DNA of 64,000 nt, taken from positions 62,001-126,000 of the forward strand of contig NZ_FZPH01000019.1 of NCBI RefSeq assembly GCF_900188485.1, written 5' to 3'. The notes under the pieces were generated by a model. It saw nothing but the letters and a program-made list of their open reading frames with translations, did no database searches and was not told the DNA's origin. Positions 17,806-27,425 of this stretch are shown one piece after another. The position numbers and the translations under genes were made by a program. This DNA is from Asanoa hainanensis (lineage in GTDB: Bacteria; Actinomycetota; Actinomycetes; Mycobacteriales; Micromonosporaceae). Within the stretch, counting starts at the first letter, position 1, and each line of letters starts with the position of its first letter.

Positions 17806-18818
17806 TCTTGGCGGGAGCGCGGCAGGCAGCACTTCTTGTACTTGCCGCCCGAACCGCACCAGCAGGCGTCGTTGCGGGCCGGCGGCCACGGTACGACCCG
17901 GCCGGGCTCGTCGATCTGCTCGGCGTACTCGTCGAAGACCTCGTCCTCCGGGTCCTCGCCGGCACGATCCGCCAGCCAGGACGCCAGCTCATCGGCGGTG
18001 CCGCGCACGAGCCGCGTCTCGCCGGTCATCCCGGACTCCGCGCAGAACGCGAAGATCCGCTCGATGTCGGCCCGGTGGTCGTCCCAGGTCGGTCCGCAGC
18101 TGCGCGCCACCTCGGGCAGCCGCTCGGCCAACCGGTCGAACTCGGCAACCGGGAAGAACAGGACCGGTCCGCTGAGAGCCGCGGTGAGCTCGGCGCGCTG
18201 CTCCTCCTCGGCCGCGGCCTCCAACTCCTCGGCCATCTCGTCGAGGTCGTCGTGCGGGAGCTCCAGCTCGTGCCGGACGTTGTGCCGCTCGGTGATCAGG
18301 CGGTACGCGATCTCGGTCGCGAGCTGGCCGGCCTCGTCCTCCGGCTCCTCCTCGGGCAGGCTCGCGCGGGCCTCGTGCACGGCCGCGGTCAGCCATTCGT
18401 GTGCGGTCTGGCCACGCCCACCGGACATCAGTGCCTCGGCGATCGCCGTGGCCGCGTCGGGGTCCTGGGTCAGCAGCGGCCGCAGCGGCGTCAGCTCGGC
18501 CATGGCCTCGTCGGGGCGGTCGACCAGGAAGAGCAACTGCGCCCGGAAGATGCGGGCGAAGTCGAGGGACGGGCCTGGCTCGTCGTGGGCGGCGATGGCC
18601 CGCTCGATCAGCGCGAGGCTGCCGGCCAGGTCCTCGGCCTCGAACAGCAGGTCCGACGCCATGCCGAGGGCGATGGCGGCGTCGGTCGGATCGGCCAGCC
18701 GACCCTCGTCGACGACCGCCACCAAAGCGGCGGCGCCGCTCGTGGGCTCACCGCGCTCCGTGGCGTCTTCGGCGATCTGGGCGAGGTCGTCACTGCTCAG
18801 CAGGGAGGCGATGGTCAC
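17802..18818 (-). CDS. SEC-C motif protein with TPR-like helices
   Basis: The 338-residue protein has helical repeats at the N-terminus (AALVAVVDEGRLADPTDAAIALGMASDLLFEAEDLAGSLALIERAI) that read like TPRs. It is very acidic in the middle. It ends with a SEC-C zinc motif, CWCGSGGKYKKCC, close to the C-terminus. SEC-C motifs bind zinc and mediate contacts, as in SecA, but on stand-alone proteins the role is unknown. The start is GTG 18818. The stop codon overlaps that of the LOG gene by four bases (CTAG). Confidence 0.85.
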   Translation of the reverse strand: MTIASLLSSDDLAQIAEDATERGEPTSGAAALVAVVDEGRLADPTDAAIALGMASDLLFEAEDLAGSLALIERAIAAHDEPGPSLDFARIFRAQLLFLVDRPDEAMAELTPLRPLLTQDPDAATAIAEALMSGGRGQTAHEWLTAAVHEARASLPEEEPEDEAGQLATEIAYRLITERHNVRHELELPHDDLDEMAEELEAAAEEEQRAELTAALSGPVLFFPVAEFDRLAERLPEVARSCGPTWDDHRADIERIFAFCAESGMTGETRLVRGTADELASWLADRAGEDPEDEVFDEYAEQIDEPGRVVPWPPARNDACWCGSGGKYKKCCLPRSRQD

Positions 18819-18833
18819 GCAGCACTCTAACCG

Positions 18834-19355
18834 TCAAGCTATAGGAACCCGCCGCCAGAACCCGATCGGCCACGTCACCTCGGGACGGCTCGACAGCCCG
18901 TTCTCGTCCATGGCGTTGTAGACGGCGAGCCTGGCCCCCTCGAACCGGAGCTCGATCGCGTCGAGGAGCCGGGGGCGCCACTGCGACGGCAGGATCCGCT
19001 CGATCACGTTGACCTCGCGCAGCAGGCGGCCGGTCACGGCGGCCAGCGCGGGGTGGGCCGCGGCGCGCCAGTCGAGCCGCAGGCCCGGCCAGTCCAGCGG
19101 CGCCGACATGTCGACCTGGTCCCAGGTGATGCCGCACTCGTCGAACTTGCGGTGGGTGATCTCGACGTTGGTGTCGCCGAAGCCGAGGATCACCGGGCCC
19201 TCGGCGAACCGGGACTGCCGGTCGCTGTCCCACATCACCCAGGCGCCGGCCAGCGGACGGCCGATCAGCCTGGTGAACCGCGCTCGGTGGACGGCGGCCA
19301 GCGTGCGGGCCGTGTGGTGCCACTGCGGCGCGTACCCCTCGATGGCCACAGACAT
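18834..19355 (-). CDS. Hypothetical protein
   Basis: The 173-residue soluble protein starts at ATG 19355 (MSVAIEGYAPQWHHTART). It is Trp-rich (HHTART, WVMWDSDRQSRF, WRAAAHPAL, WPIGFWRR) with an alpha/beta look. It has no signal peptide, membrane helix or motif I recognise. It sits between fba and the SEC-C gene on the same strand, with a terminator separating it from fba, so it probably has its own promoter. The SEC-C start lies 15 bases beyond its stop, so the two may be cotranscribed. Confidence 0.7.
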   Translation of the reverse strand: MSVAIEGYAPQWHHTARTLAAVHRARFTRLIGRPLAGAWVMWDSDRQSRFAEGPVILGFGDTNVEITHRKFDECGITWDQVDMSAPLDWPGLRLDWRAAAHPALAAVTGRLLREVNVIERILPSQWRPRLLDAIELRFEGARLAVYNAMDENGLSSRPEVTWPIGFWRRVPIA

Positions 19356-19393
19356 CGGTCGATAATACAGAAATCGGTCACCAGACCGCAAAA

Positions 19394-19426
19394 CGAAGCC
19401 CGGCCCCAACGAGGGACCGGGCTTCG
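19394..19426 (-). terminator. Rho-independent terminator of fba
   Basis: Perfect ten-base arms (CGAAGCCCGG at 19394-19403 and CCGGGCTTCG at 19417-19426) follow the fba stop codon. On the minus strand the stem is followed by TTTTG, a short U-tract. Confidence 0.8.
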
Positions 19427-19432
19427 AAAGAG

Positions 19433-20458
<1,026 letters not shown>

Positions 20459-20621
20459 GTCTGCCGCTCCTTGTCTAATCCGGTCACGGATGCCGGACCG
20501 CGCTGTCCTCCATTGGGATTATCCCGCAACACCAGAACACCCTGACAGGCAGGTCAGGCGGTACGACCAGCGCCGTGATCAACCGGGCGGGCGTACGGTG
20601 AGAGGGAAGGGGGCGGCGCCG

Positions 20622-20813
20622 ATGACCCAGGACAGCAACTCGATCGACGAGCGCGACCCGGAGGCACCCGAGGCGGACGCCAGGGAGCAGGCGACCCCGG
20701 CACGGCCCGACGACCCGCGCGACGACCGCGTCCGGACCGGCCCCGAGGTGCCCGAGGCCGACGCCGTCGAGCAGGCCCAGGCGGTCGGCACCGACGACGA
20801 CTACCGCCGCTGA
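20622..20813 (+). CDS. Small acidic protein with internal repeat
   Basis: The 63-residue product is rich in Asp, Glu, Pro and Ala and contains two related segments, PEAPEADAREQA and PEVPEADAVEQA. It is probably disordered and cytoplasmic. A purine-rich stretch (GAGAGGGAAGGGGG) about 10-20 bases upstream of the ATG serves as ribosome binding site. It is divergent from fba and convergent with the LCP gene, whose stop lies four bases away. I do not recognise a function. Codon use and third-position GC look normal for the region, which supports it being a real gene. Confidence 0.6.
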   Translation: MTQDSNSIDERDPEAPEADAREQATPARPDDPRDDRVRTGPEVPEADAVEQAQAVGTDDDYRR

Positions 20814-20817
20814 GCCG

Positions 20818-21858
20818 CTAGCGCACGGCCTGCGGGTTCGCCTGGACCCAGCCGGTCAGCCGGTTTTCCTTGATCGCGTCGAAGACCGGCTTGCTGAGCG
20901 TGGGGTCGAGCCGCTCGTACTCGACGCCGTCGATGACCACGCCCCGGAACTTCGAGCCGATGTCGATCGAGCTGACCGTGTCGATCTCCGTGGCGACCCG
21001 CAACAGTTGCGGCGTGGTGATGCCCACGCCGGCCACCGCGATGCCGTCCGCCGCAGCGTGCACCACCCGGGCCAGCCGCACCGGGTCGCGCACCTCGCTG
21101 TTGATCAGCCCGCGCACGAACGCCCGCCCGTTGGCGTCGCGGTCGTAGACGCCGTGCGGCAGCTTCCGTTGGCGGAGCAGGTCGAGCATGCTGCGGCCGT
21201 CGAGCCGCTGGCAGCCGGCGGGGTAGACGTGATCGCTGCGCCGCGACGTCACCGGGCGATCGATGCAGATCTCGACGCCGCCCAGCGCGTCGGTCACCTC
21301 GCGCAGGCCCGAGTAACGCACGGTCACCGTCGCGTCGACGGACAGGCCGGTGGTCGCCGTGATCGTGCCGGCGGTCAGGGCCGCTCCCGCGGCGAGATCC
21401 GGCTCCTGGCCGCGGCGCTGGCTGCCGAAGTAGAAGGTCTCGCCGAGCCGCGCGCGGCCCTTGTCCGGAATCTCCACCAGCAGGTCGCGCGGCAGCGAGA
21501 CCAGGTAGGCGGTGTGCGCACCGGCCGGAACGTGCACCAGCAGCACGGTGTCGGCACGGTAGCTGCGGCCGCCGTCGTCGTCGACGCCGAGCACGGCGAC
21601 CGTGAGCGGCCGGTCCACGGCGGCCACGCTGCCGGGCAGCAGGGGGATGTCCACGATCGGCTGCCGGGCGGTGTCCCGCAGCACGAACGGCGCCGACAGC
21701 GCGGCGACGACGGCCAGCGCGGCACCGGCCAGCCGCCGCCCGAAGCGGTTACGCCGGCGGCGTACCACCGCACGATCGATGGCCGCGCGCAGCGGTGCGG
21801 ACGGCGGCGCGAGGATCTCGTGCCGCTCGAACGAATCGCGCAGTTGCTCTTCGATCAT
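20818..21858 (-). CDS. LytR-CpsA-Psr (LCP) family glycopolymer ligase
   Basis: The 346-residue type II membrane protein has about 42 cytoplasmic residues, one membrane helix (LAGAALAVVAALSAPFVL) and the extracellular LCP domain. Family marks are VAVLGVDDDGGRSYRADTVLLVHV, VSLPRDLLVEIPD and LGGVEICIDRPV. LCP proteins transfer glycopolymers such as teichoic acid or arabinogalactan from lipid carriers to peptidoglycan. The ATG overlaps the stop of the sigma factor gene (ATGA), so the two are translationally coupled. The cytoplasmic N-terminus could also contact the sigma factor in the manner of an anti-sigma protein, but no ZAS motif is visible. Confidence 0.88.
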   Translation of the reverse strand: MIEEQLRDSFERHEILAPPSAPLRAAIDRAVVRRRRNRFGRRLAGAALAVVAALSAPFVLRDTARQPIVDIPLLPGSVAAVDRPLTVAVLGVDDDGGRSYRADTVLLVHVPAGAHTAYLVSLPRDLLVEIPDKGRARLGETFYFGSQRRGQEPDLAAGAALTAGTITATTGLSVDATVTVRYSGLREVTDALGGVEICIDRPVTSRRSDHVYPAGCQRLDGRSMLDLLRQRKLPHGVYDRDANGRAFVRGLINSEVRDPVRLARVVHAAADGIAVAGVGITTPQLLRVATEIDTVSSIDIGSKFRGVVIDGVEYERLDPTLSKPVFDAIKENRLTGWVQANPQAVR

Positions 21859-22352
21859 GGACAGGTCTCCACCATCTCAGCCCGCAGCGTCGCGAGCGCC
21901 CGCGAAATCGACGATCGCACCGTGCCGACGGCGCAACCGAGCACCTCGGCGATCTCGGCGTCGGGCAGGTCTTCGTAGTAACGCAGCACCAGGGCCGCGC
22001 GTTGCGCCTTCGGCAAGCGGGCGAGCCAGGACCAGATCTGGTCACGGTCCGCGCTGAGCTGAGCATGGTCGACGGGTACGACCTTGGCCGCCTCGTCGGG
22101 TTCCGCCCGGAGCAGCACCCGGCGCAGCCACGAGCCGCGCCGCCAGTCGAGGTACTGGTTGGTGATCATCCGGCGGACGTAGCGGTCGGGCGCGTCCGCC
22201 CGTACCACTTTCTTCCAGTTGAGCTGGACCCGCACCATCGTCTCCTGCACCAGGTCCTGTGCGAGATGCGGGTCGCCGCAGAGCATCACGGCGTACCGGA
22301 GCATGGCGCCGAGTTGGGCATCGGCGAACTCCTCGTACGTCTGCGGCGTCAC
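21855..22352 (-). CDS. SigE-family (ECF) RNA polymerase sigma factor
   Basis: The 165-residue protein shows sigma region 2 (YEEFADAQLGAMLRYAVMLCGDPHLAQDLVQETMVRV) and region 4 (LPKAQRAALVLRYYEDLPDAEIAEVLGCAVGTVRSSISRAL), with a short linker. This is the SigE-like ECF group that is abundant in Micromonosporaceae. The start is GTG 22352, with GGAGGT seven bases upstream on the transcript; longer frames are not supported. It is the first gene of an operon with the LCP gene, suggesting it senses or controls cell-envelope state. Confidence 0.9.
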   Translation of the reverse strand: MTPQTYEEFADAQLGAMLRYAVMLCGDPHLAQDLVQETMVRVQLNWKKVVRADAPDRYVRRMITNQYLDWRRGSWLRRVLLRAEPDEAAKVVPVDHAQLSADRDQIWSWLARLPKAQRAALVLRYYEDLPDAEIAEVLGCAVGTVRSSISRALATLRAEMVETCP

Positions 22353-22513
22353 GGGTACCTCCGGGGTGGCTCTGCCAGGACGACGCGCGCGGACCTCCAA
22401 AGCGCTGCGAAGATCACCGATATTCAGCCGTTCGGCCAGACTACCGACTGTGCTATCGCGATCGAGATCTTCCGTGACTAGAGTCCGCGTCGATCCCTTG
22501 GGGAGGGTGCCGG

Positions 22514-23974
22514 ATGCCGCGCACGGGGTTGCGCAAGCTCGCCGCCGTCGGTGGCGCCGTCTGTGCCGCCCTGCTGATCGCCGCGCCACCGGCGTTCGCG
22601 GCGCCCGAGGCCGTCTCGATCAACATGCGCGACGTGACCGTCGCGGTCGGGCACACCGGAGTCGTCGTCGGTGCCAACCTCATCTCCGCTGAGCCAGGGG
22701 TCCTCGACGACGTGGTGGTCACCTACGACTTCAGCGCGCTGGCGGGCCTGGTCGAGGTGGTCGCACCAGCCTGCACGCTCACCACACCGACGATCCTGGC
22801 CTGCGCCCGCGACCAGGTCCGGCTCGGCAGCGCACCGCTGACCGGCGAGTTCGACGTGGTGGTCCGCGCCGTCGACGGCGCCGGGGTCGGCGACGGACCG
22901 CTCCAGCTCGGCGTCCAGGCGGCCGGGCTGCCGCTGGTCTCCGGCTCGTCGTGGGTGCGGGTCGGCACCGGCGTCGACCTCGTGGCCGGCCCGTCGACCG
23001 AGATCGGTCGAAGGCCGGGCCAGTCGTTCACGCTGCCGTTGACGGTCGAGGTCGCCGGCGCGACCGCGGTCGAGCGACCCAGTGTCTACTTCACGCAGAC
23101 GCACGCGTTCCGCGCGACCCGCAAGTTCACCAACTGCCTCTACGTCGAGGACCGGCTGCGCAACTGCTGGTTCGAGGGCACCTTCACGCCGGGCGCCACG
23201 TACAGCGCCGTCTGGCCCTTCCTGCTCGGCGCCGACACCGCCGCGCCCGGCACGAGGCGGACGGAGGCGACCTGGCTCACCGCCGCCGAGGCGGCCGACT
23301 ACGAGTCGTTCCTGGCCGGGCACGGCTACTCCGGCGGCGAGCCCGGCACCGAGGGTGAGCTCAGCCTGACCGGCGAGGTCGGGCTGCGTCCGATGGCCGA
23401 CCAGGCCGACACCGAGCCCAGCAACAACCGCAGCACCCTGACGGTCACGGTGACCGGCTACCACGACGCCGACCTGGTGGCGGTCGGTGCGGCGGTGCGG
23501 GGCGCGGTCGGCGAGACGCGGGCGGTGACGGTCGGCGTGCGCAACGACGGGCCGGCCGCGGCCGAGCGTCCCGACGGCGACGTCGCCGTGGTCGACGTGA
23601 CGATCCCACCGGGCACGACCGCGACCGCGGCGGCACCCGAGTGCGCCCCGCTGTTCGACCCGGACGCCCTCGGAGTGGCCGGCGCGGCGGCGTACCGGTG
23701 CCGCCCCGGCCCGTTCGTCCCGGCCGGCTTCACCGTCCAGTTCGCCTTCGAGCTGCGGGTCGACCGGTCCGCGCCGACCGAGGGGTCGGTGCGGCTCGTC
23801 GGCGCCGACGACTCCGACACGACCAACGACCGCGCCACGATCACCGTCAACCGCGCCGCCGCCCCGGCGCCGGGCCGGCTGCCCATCACGGGTGCGCCCG
23901 CCGGCAGCCTCGCCGCGCTGGGTGTCCTGATGATCGTCGCCGGGGTGCTGATGACCCGGGTCCGCGCCGCCTGA
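22514..23974 (+). CDS. Sortase-anchored (LPxTG) surface protein
   Basis: The 486-residue protein has an N-terminal signal peptide (GGAVCAALLIAAPPAFA, cleaved near APEAV). Several beta-rich domains follow, the later ones like DUF11/CARDB repeats (DADLVAVGAAVRGAVGETRAVTVGVRNDGPAAA). The C-terminal sorting signal is LPITG at about residue 456, a hydrophobic helix and an RVRAA tail. It should be linked to peptidoglycan by a sortase. The start is ATG 22514 with GGAGGGTG upstream. It diverges from the sigma-LCP operon, which also deals with the cell wall. The binding target is unknown. Confidence 0.87.
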   Translation: MPRTGLRKLAAVGGAVCAALLIAAPPAFAAPEAVSINMRDVTVAVGHTGVVVGANLISAEPGVLDDVVVTYDFSALAGLVEVVAPACTLTTPTILACARDQVRLGSAPLTGEFDVVVRAVDGAGVGDGPLQLGVQAAGLPLVSGSSWVRVGTGVDLVAGPSTEIGRRPGQSFTLPLTVEVAGATAVERPSVYFTQTHAFRATRKFTNCLYVEDRLRNCWFEGTFTPGATYSAVWPFLLGADTAAPGTRRTEATWLTAAEAADYESFLAGHGYSGGEPGTEGELSLTGEVGLRPMADQADTEPSNNRSTLTVTVTGYHDADLVAVGAAVRGAVGETRAVTVGVRNDGPAAAERPDGDVAVVDVTIPPGTTATAAAPECAPLFDPDALGVAGAAAYRCRPGPFVPAGFTVQFAFELRVDRSAPTEGSVRLVGADDSDTTNDRATITVNRAAAPAPGRLPITGAPAGSLAALGVLMIVAGVLMTRVRAA

Positions 23975-24021
23975 ACCAGGCTGGTTCGGCCGCCCTACCC
24001 ACCTGGGCTTGCGCAGCCCGG

Positions 24022-24027
24022 TAGCCT
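24022..24027 (+). promoter_or_regulatory. -10 box of a leaderless dedA-like gene
   Basis: TAGCCT ends eight bases before the GTG start at 24036 and no Shine-Dalgarno sequence is present, which points to a leaderless transcript. Confidence 0.5.
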
Positions 24028-24035
24028 TTGTGCCC

Positions 24036-24827
24036 GTGGAGACGACCCGCGCCCTAGCCGACACTCTCGCCTTCAACCCGTTGGACCCGAAGGATCTTGT
24101 GCACACCTTCGGCCTGTACGGGGTGTGGGCGATCCTGTTCGCCGAGACGGGCCTGCTGGTCGGCTTCTTCTTCCCGGGCGACTCGCTGCTGTTCCTGGCC
24201 GGCGTGGCCGCCACCCCGGTGGCCGACGCGATCTTCGGCGACGGCACCAAGCTCTCGCTGGCGGGCCTGCTGATCGGCGCGCCGCTGTGCGCGATCATCG
24301 GCGCCCAGCTGGGCCACTACCTTGGCGCCCGCTACGGCACGCGGATGTTCGAGAAGCCCGACTCGAAGCTGTTCAAGCGCGAATACGTCGAGAAGGCCGA
24401 GCACTACTTCCAGAAGTTCGGCCCGGCCAAGGCGGTCGTCCTGGCCCGCTTCATCCCGATCGTCCGCACGTTCCTCAACCCGGTGGCCGGCGTGCTCGGC
24501 ATGCCCGCCCGGCAGTTCTTCGTGTGGAACGTGGTCGGCGCGATCCTCTGGACCGACGGCATCATCCTGGTCGGCTACCTGCTGGCGGGGAAGATCTACG
24601 ACGCCATCGGCACCCACATCGACCGCTACATCCTGCCGTTCGTCGCGCTGATCGTGCTCATCTCGGTTCTGCCGATCATCATCGAGATCATCCGCGACCG
24701 GCGCGCCGCCAAGCGGGCCAAGGAGCTGGCGGTCATCGGTGTCTCACCGGTCGCCGGCATCGCCGACGCCATGACGGACGGCGACGACGACCACCGCTCG
24801 CACCGCGGCTCGCACCGGGCCAACTGA
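24036..24827 (+). CDS. DedA family membrane protein
   Basis: The 263-residue protein has the DedA/SNARE-associated features: AETGLLVGFFFPGDSLLFLAG, GAQLGHYLGARYGTRMF, the RFIPIVRTFLNPVAGVLGM signature with conserved Arg and Pro, and a helix around WNVVGAILWTDGIILVGYLLAG. DedA proteins are membrane transporters that help recycle the undecaprenyl phosphate carrier or keep the proton gradient. Length is slightly above average because of a C-terminal Asp/His-rich tail (DGDDDHRSHRGSHRAN). GTG 24036 is chosen because of the -10 box eight bases upstream. The aldolase gene converges and ends four bases away. Confidence 0.92.
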   Translation: METTRALADTLAFNPLDPKDLVHTFGLYGVWAILFAETGLLVGFFFPGDSLLFLAGVAATPVADAIFGDGTKLSLAGLLIGAPLCAIIGAQLGHYLGARYGTRMFEKPDSKLFKREYVEKAEHYFQKFGPAKAVVLARFIPIVRTFLNPVAGVLGMPARQFFVWNVVGAILWTDGIILVGYLLAGKIYDAIGTHIDRYILPFVALIVLISVLPIIIEIIRDRRAAKRAKELAVIGVSPVAGIADAMTDGDDDHRSHRGSHRAN

Positions 24828-24831
24828 AGGC

Positions 24832-25554
24832 TCAGGCGCCGGCCGGCGGTGGCTGGTCGGTCAGGCCGGCGAGCCGGCCGAGGGCCAGCGCACGATAGGT
24901 GAGCTGCGCCGCTTCCTCGAGGTTGTAGGCGCGCTTGAGCGCGAGCTCGACGCTGTCGGCCAGCACCGAACAGCCGTGGCGGCTCAGCACGAAGCAGTTG
25001 GTGCCGTCGGTCGCGGCCAGCGCGGCGGCCTCGGCCAGCTCGCTGGTGCCGGGCGCGTGGAACGGCACGACGCCGACCCGACGCACATAGAACGCGTGGT
25101 CGGTGGTCAGCAGGCGGATGCGTTCGCCCAGCGCGTCGAGCAGCAGGGCGGTCTGCGGATGCAGATGGATGATCGCGGTCACGTCGGGGCGAGCGCGATA
25201 GGTGGCGAGGTGCAGCGCGAACTCGGAGCTCGGCGGCAGGTCAGCCGAATGGCGCATCGCGGGCACGGTGCCGATGCCCGCGGGCAACGCGTCGCCGGAG
25301 CGCAGGACCGCGCCGTCGCTGATCCGCATGCGGACGAACGACGGACGGGACAGCCGGTCGAGCCAGGTGCCGGCGCCGGTCACCCAGCAGGTGTCGGCGC
25401 CCGAGAGCCGGGCTGACAGGTTGCCACCGGAGCCGACCACCAGGCCGGCACGAACTACCGCGGCGCCGCCCTCCGCGAGCTCGTCGCGCAGGTCACGCTC
25501 ATCGTCGGACCCGGCGTCGAGTCTGGGAGGCGACGCCGGGCCAGTTGATGTCAC
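24832..25554 (-). CDS. Class II aldolase/adducin family protein
   Basis: The 240-residue protein has the fold marks of the family: GLVVGSGGNLSARL for phosphate binding and IIHLHPQTALLLDAL with two zinc-binding histidines. A third comes from FVLSRHGCSVLADSVELALKRAYNLEEAAQLTY. L-fuculose-phosphate aldolase, ribulose-phosphate epimerase and methylthioribulose-phosphate dehydratase belong here, and the substrate cannot be chosen by sequence. The start is GTG 25554, four bases after the ArsR-type regulator's stop, so the two form an operon and the regulator may control the aldolase. Confidence 0.85.
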   Translation of the reverse strand: MTSTGPASPPRLDAGSDDERDLRDELAEGGAAVVRAGLVVGSGGNLSARLSGADTCWVTGAGTWLDRLSRPSFVRMRISDGAVLRSGDALPAGIGTVPAMRHSADLPPSSEFALHLATYRARPDVTAIIHLHPQTALLLDALGERIRLLTTDHAFYVRRVGVVPFHAPGTSELAEAAALAATDGTNCFVLSRHGCSVLADSVELALKRAYNLEEAAQLTYRALALGRLAGLTDQPPPAGA

Positions 25555-25558
25555 CGCT

Positions 25559-25939
25559 TCAGCGCGCGGCCTTCTTGGTGGCGCGCTTGCGCGGCGGGGT
25601 GAGCAGGTCGGCGATCGTGGCGATAGCCGACGGCACGAGGCGGTAGTAGGCCCACACGCCGCGCTTCTCCCGCTCGAGCAAGCCAGCCTCGGTCAGGATC
25701 CGCAGGTGGTGGCTCACGGTCGGCTGGGAGAGCCCGAGCGGAGCGGTCAGGTCGCAGACGCAGGCCTCACCTTCCGGTGCCGACTGGATGAGGCTCAGCA
25801 GCCGCAGTCGGGCCGGGTCGGCAAGCGCCTTGAGCACCCCAGCGAGGCGCTCGGCATCTGCACGTTCGATTGGCTCGCCGGCGAGCGGCGAGATCTGAGG
25901 CATGGTCATTTCAGCCAACGCAGTTCCCACGTATTCCAT
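25559..25939 (-). CDS. ArsR-type transcriptional regulator
   Basis: The 126-residue protein is a winged-helix ArsR/SmtB repressor. VLKALADPARLRLLSLIQS is the first helix pair. EACVCDL is the alpha-3 metal-site motif with two cysteines, and LGLSQPTVSHHLRILTEAGLLEREKRGVWAYYRL is the DNA-reading helix and wing. The two cysteines suggest it senses a soft metal or metalloid. The tail is basic (RKRATKKAAR). The first ATG at 25939 is used; ATG 25906 (MTMPQISP) is a possible alternative. No metal-transport gene is next to it; the only operon partner is the aldolase. Confidence 0.9.
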   Translation of the reverse strand: MEYVGTALAEMTMPQISPLAGEPIERADAERLAGVLKALADPARLRLLSLIQSAPEGEACVCDLTAPLGLSQPTVSHHLRILTEAGLLEREKRGVWAYYRLVPSAIATIADLLTPPRKRATKKAAR

Positions 25940-25996
25940 CCTTCCACTTACAGCATCGACCCGCCTGCATATGAGCAGGTCCGAATCGGCAAACTT

Positions 25997-26536
25997 TTAC
26001 GCCACTAGGCCGAGGTCAGCCATCGAGTAGGCCGCCTTGTAAGGGAGTCCCGCCGCCCGAATGGCGTCGCTCGCTCCCCGATCGACGATAACCGCTACGC
26101 CTACCACCTCAGCCCCGGCTTCCCGGAGCGCCTCGACGGCGGTCAACGGGCTTCCCCCGGTCGTGGAGGCGTCTTCCACGACCAGCACCCGTCGTCCGGC
26201 AACCTCAGGACCCTCGATCCGGCGTTGGAGACCGTGCGCCTTGGCCGTCTTGCGGACCACGAACGCGTCGAGCGGTCGCCCGGTCGACGCCGCCGCATGG
26301 AGCATGGCGGTCGCCACCGGGTCGGCGCCGAGGGTGAGTCCACCCACCGCGTCGAAGTCCCAGTCGGAAGTCAGGTCGAGCATCACACGTCCGACCAACG
26401 GTGCGGACGCATAGTGAAGGGCCACGCGACGAAGGTCGACATACCAGTCGGCTTCACGTCCCGAGGAAAGCACCACCTTGCCGTGCACCACGGCTAGTTC
26501 AGTGATGAATTTACGCAGGTCGTCGTGGTCCCCCAT
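25997..26536 (-). CDS. pyrE: Orotate phosphoribosyltransferase
   Basis: The 179-residue enzyme makes orotidine 5'-phosphate from orotate and PRPP. Marks are KVVLSSGREADWYVDLRRVALH for substrate contacts, FVVRKTAKAHGLQRRIEG with the flexible catalytic loop lysines, and the PRPP motif VLVVEDASTTGGSPLTAVEAL. ATG 26536 is chosen because homologues start just before DLRKFITELAVVHG. Length is normal. It is transcribed alone; other pyrimidine genes are not in the window. Confidence 0.95.
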   Translation of the reverse strand: MGDHDDLRKFITELAVVHGKVVLSSGREADWYVDLRRVALHYASAPLVGRVMLDLTSDWDFDAVGGLTLGADPVATAMLHAAASTGRPLDAFVVRKTAKAHGLQRRIEGPEVAGRRVLVVEDASTTGGSPLTAVEALREAGAEVVGVAVIVDRGASDAIRAAGLPYKAAYSMADLGLVA

Positions 26537-26648
26537 GGGGGAGAAGCGTACTGGTCGATTCTGTGAACCTGCTGGGCGCCCCACCAGCGATCGGGAAATT
26601 TCGCCCGATAGCGAACAGTGGCGGGCGGCTATCCGACCGAGGCGACCG

Positions 26649-27416
26649 TCACAGGTTGTCGCGGCCGATGCGGCCGCGGGTGTCCCGGGCGACGCGCGCG
26701 AAGACGCTGCGCGGGGCGTGCCGCATGCCGAACACGGCCACTTTGTACTTCCAGTCCGGCACGCTGACCAGCCGCCCGCGCTCGAGGTCGCGGAGCGCGC
26801 CGGCGACGACATCGTCGGCCTTCAACCACAACCAGGACGGGGTTTTCGACATGTCGATGCCCGCCCGATCGTGGAACTCGGTGCGCGTGTAGCCGGGGCA
26901 CAGCGCCATCACCCGGACCCCGAGCCCAGCGACCGCGTGCCCGATCGACTCACTGAAATGGGTGACCCAGGCCTTGCTCGCCGGGTAGGTCGAGCCCGGC
27001 ATCACCGGCGCGAACGACGAGGCCGACGAGACGTTGATCACAGAGCCATTGCCACGGCTGGTCATGGCCGGCAACGCCGCGTGGGTGAGCCGCATGACGG
27101 CGTCGATGTTGAGGCGCAGCAACGAGGTCTCGTCGGCGGCCGTCGACTTCAGAAAGGACCGGTTGAGGGTCGAGCCGGCGTTGTTGACCAGCAGGTCGAC
27201 GTGGCCGGCCAACCGCTCCGCGACCGCGGTCACACCGGACTCCGTCGAGAGGTCCGCCGGCAGGATCTCGGCCGTGCCGCCGGTCTCGGCGGCGATGGCG
27301 GCGAGCCGGTCGGCATCGCGGGCGACGAGCACGAGGTGGTGGCCGTCGGCGGCGAGGCGGCGGACGAACGCCGCGCCGATCCCTGCGGTGGCGCCGGTCA
27401 CGAGTGCGGTCGGCAC
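26649..27416 (-). CDS. Short-chain dehydrogenase/reductase
   Basis: The 255-residue SDR has the cofactor loop TGATAGIGAAF (TGxxxGIG), the NNAG motif near residue 85, INVSSASSF with the active-site Ser, and YPASK with catalytic Tyr and Lys. The Arg after the second strand (ARDADRL) favours NADP(H). The sequence is close to the DltE/YqjQ-like class of SDRs that act on lipophilic substrates. Its own substrate is unknown. The paralogous membrane protein gene at 27426 ends ten bases upstream on the same strand, so the two are probably cotranscribed. Confidence 0.9.
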   Translation of the reverse strand: MPTALVTGATAGIGAAFVRRLAADGHHLVLVARDADRLAAIAAETGGTAEILPADLSTESGVTAVAERLAGHVDLLVNNAGSTLNRSFLKSTAADETSLLRLNIDAVMRLTHAALPAMTSRGNGSVINVSSASSFAPVMPGSTYPASKAWVTHFSESIGHAVAGLGVRVMALCPGYTRTEFHDRAGIDMSKTPSWLWLKADDVVAGALRDLERGRLVSVPDWKYKVAVFGMRHAPRSVFARVARDTRGRIGRDNL

Positions 27417-27425
27417 TGGGTTCCC

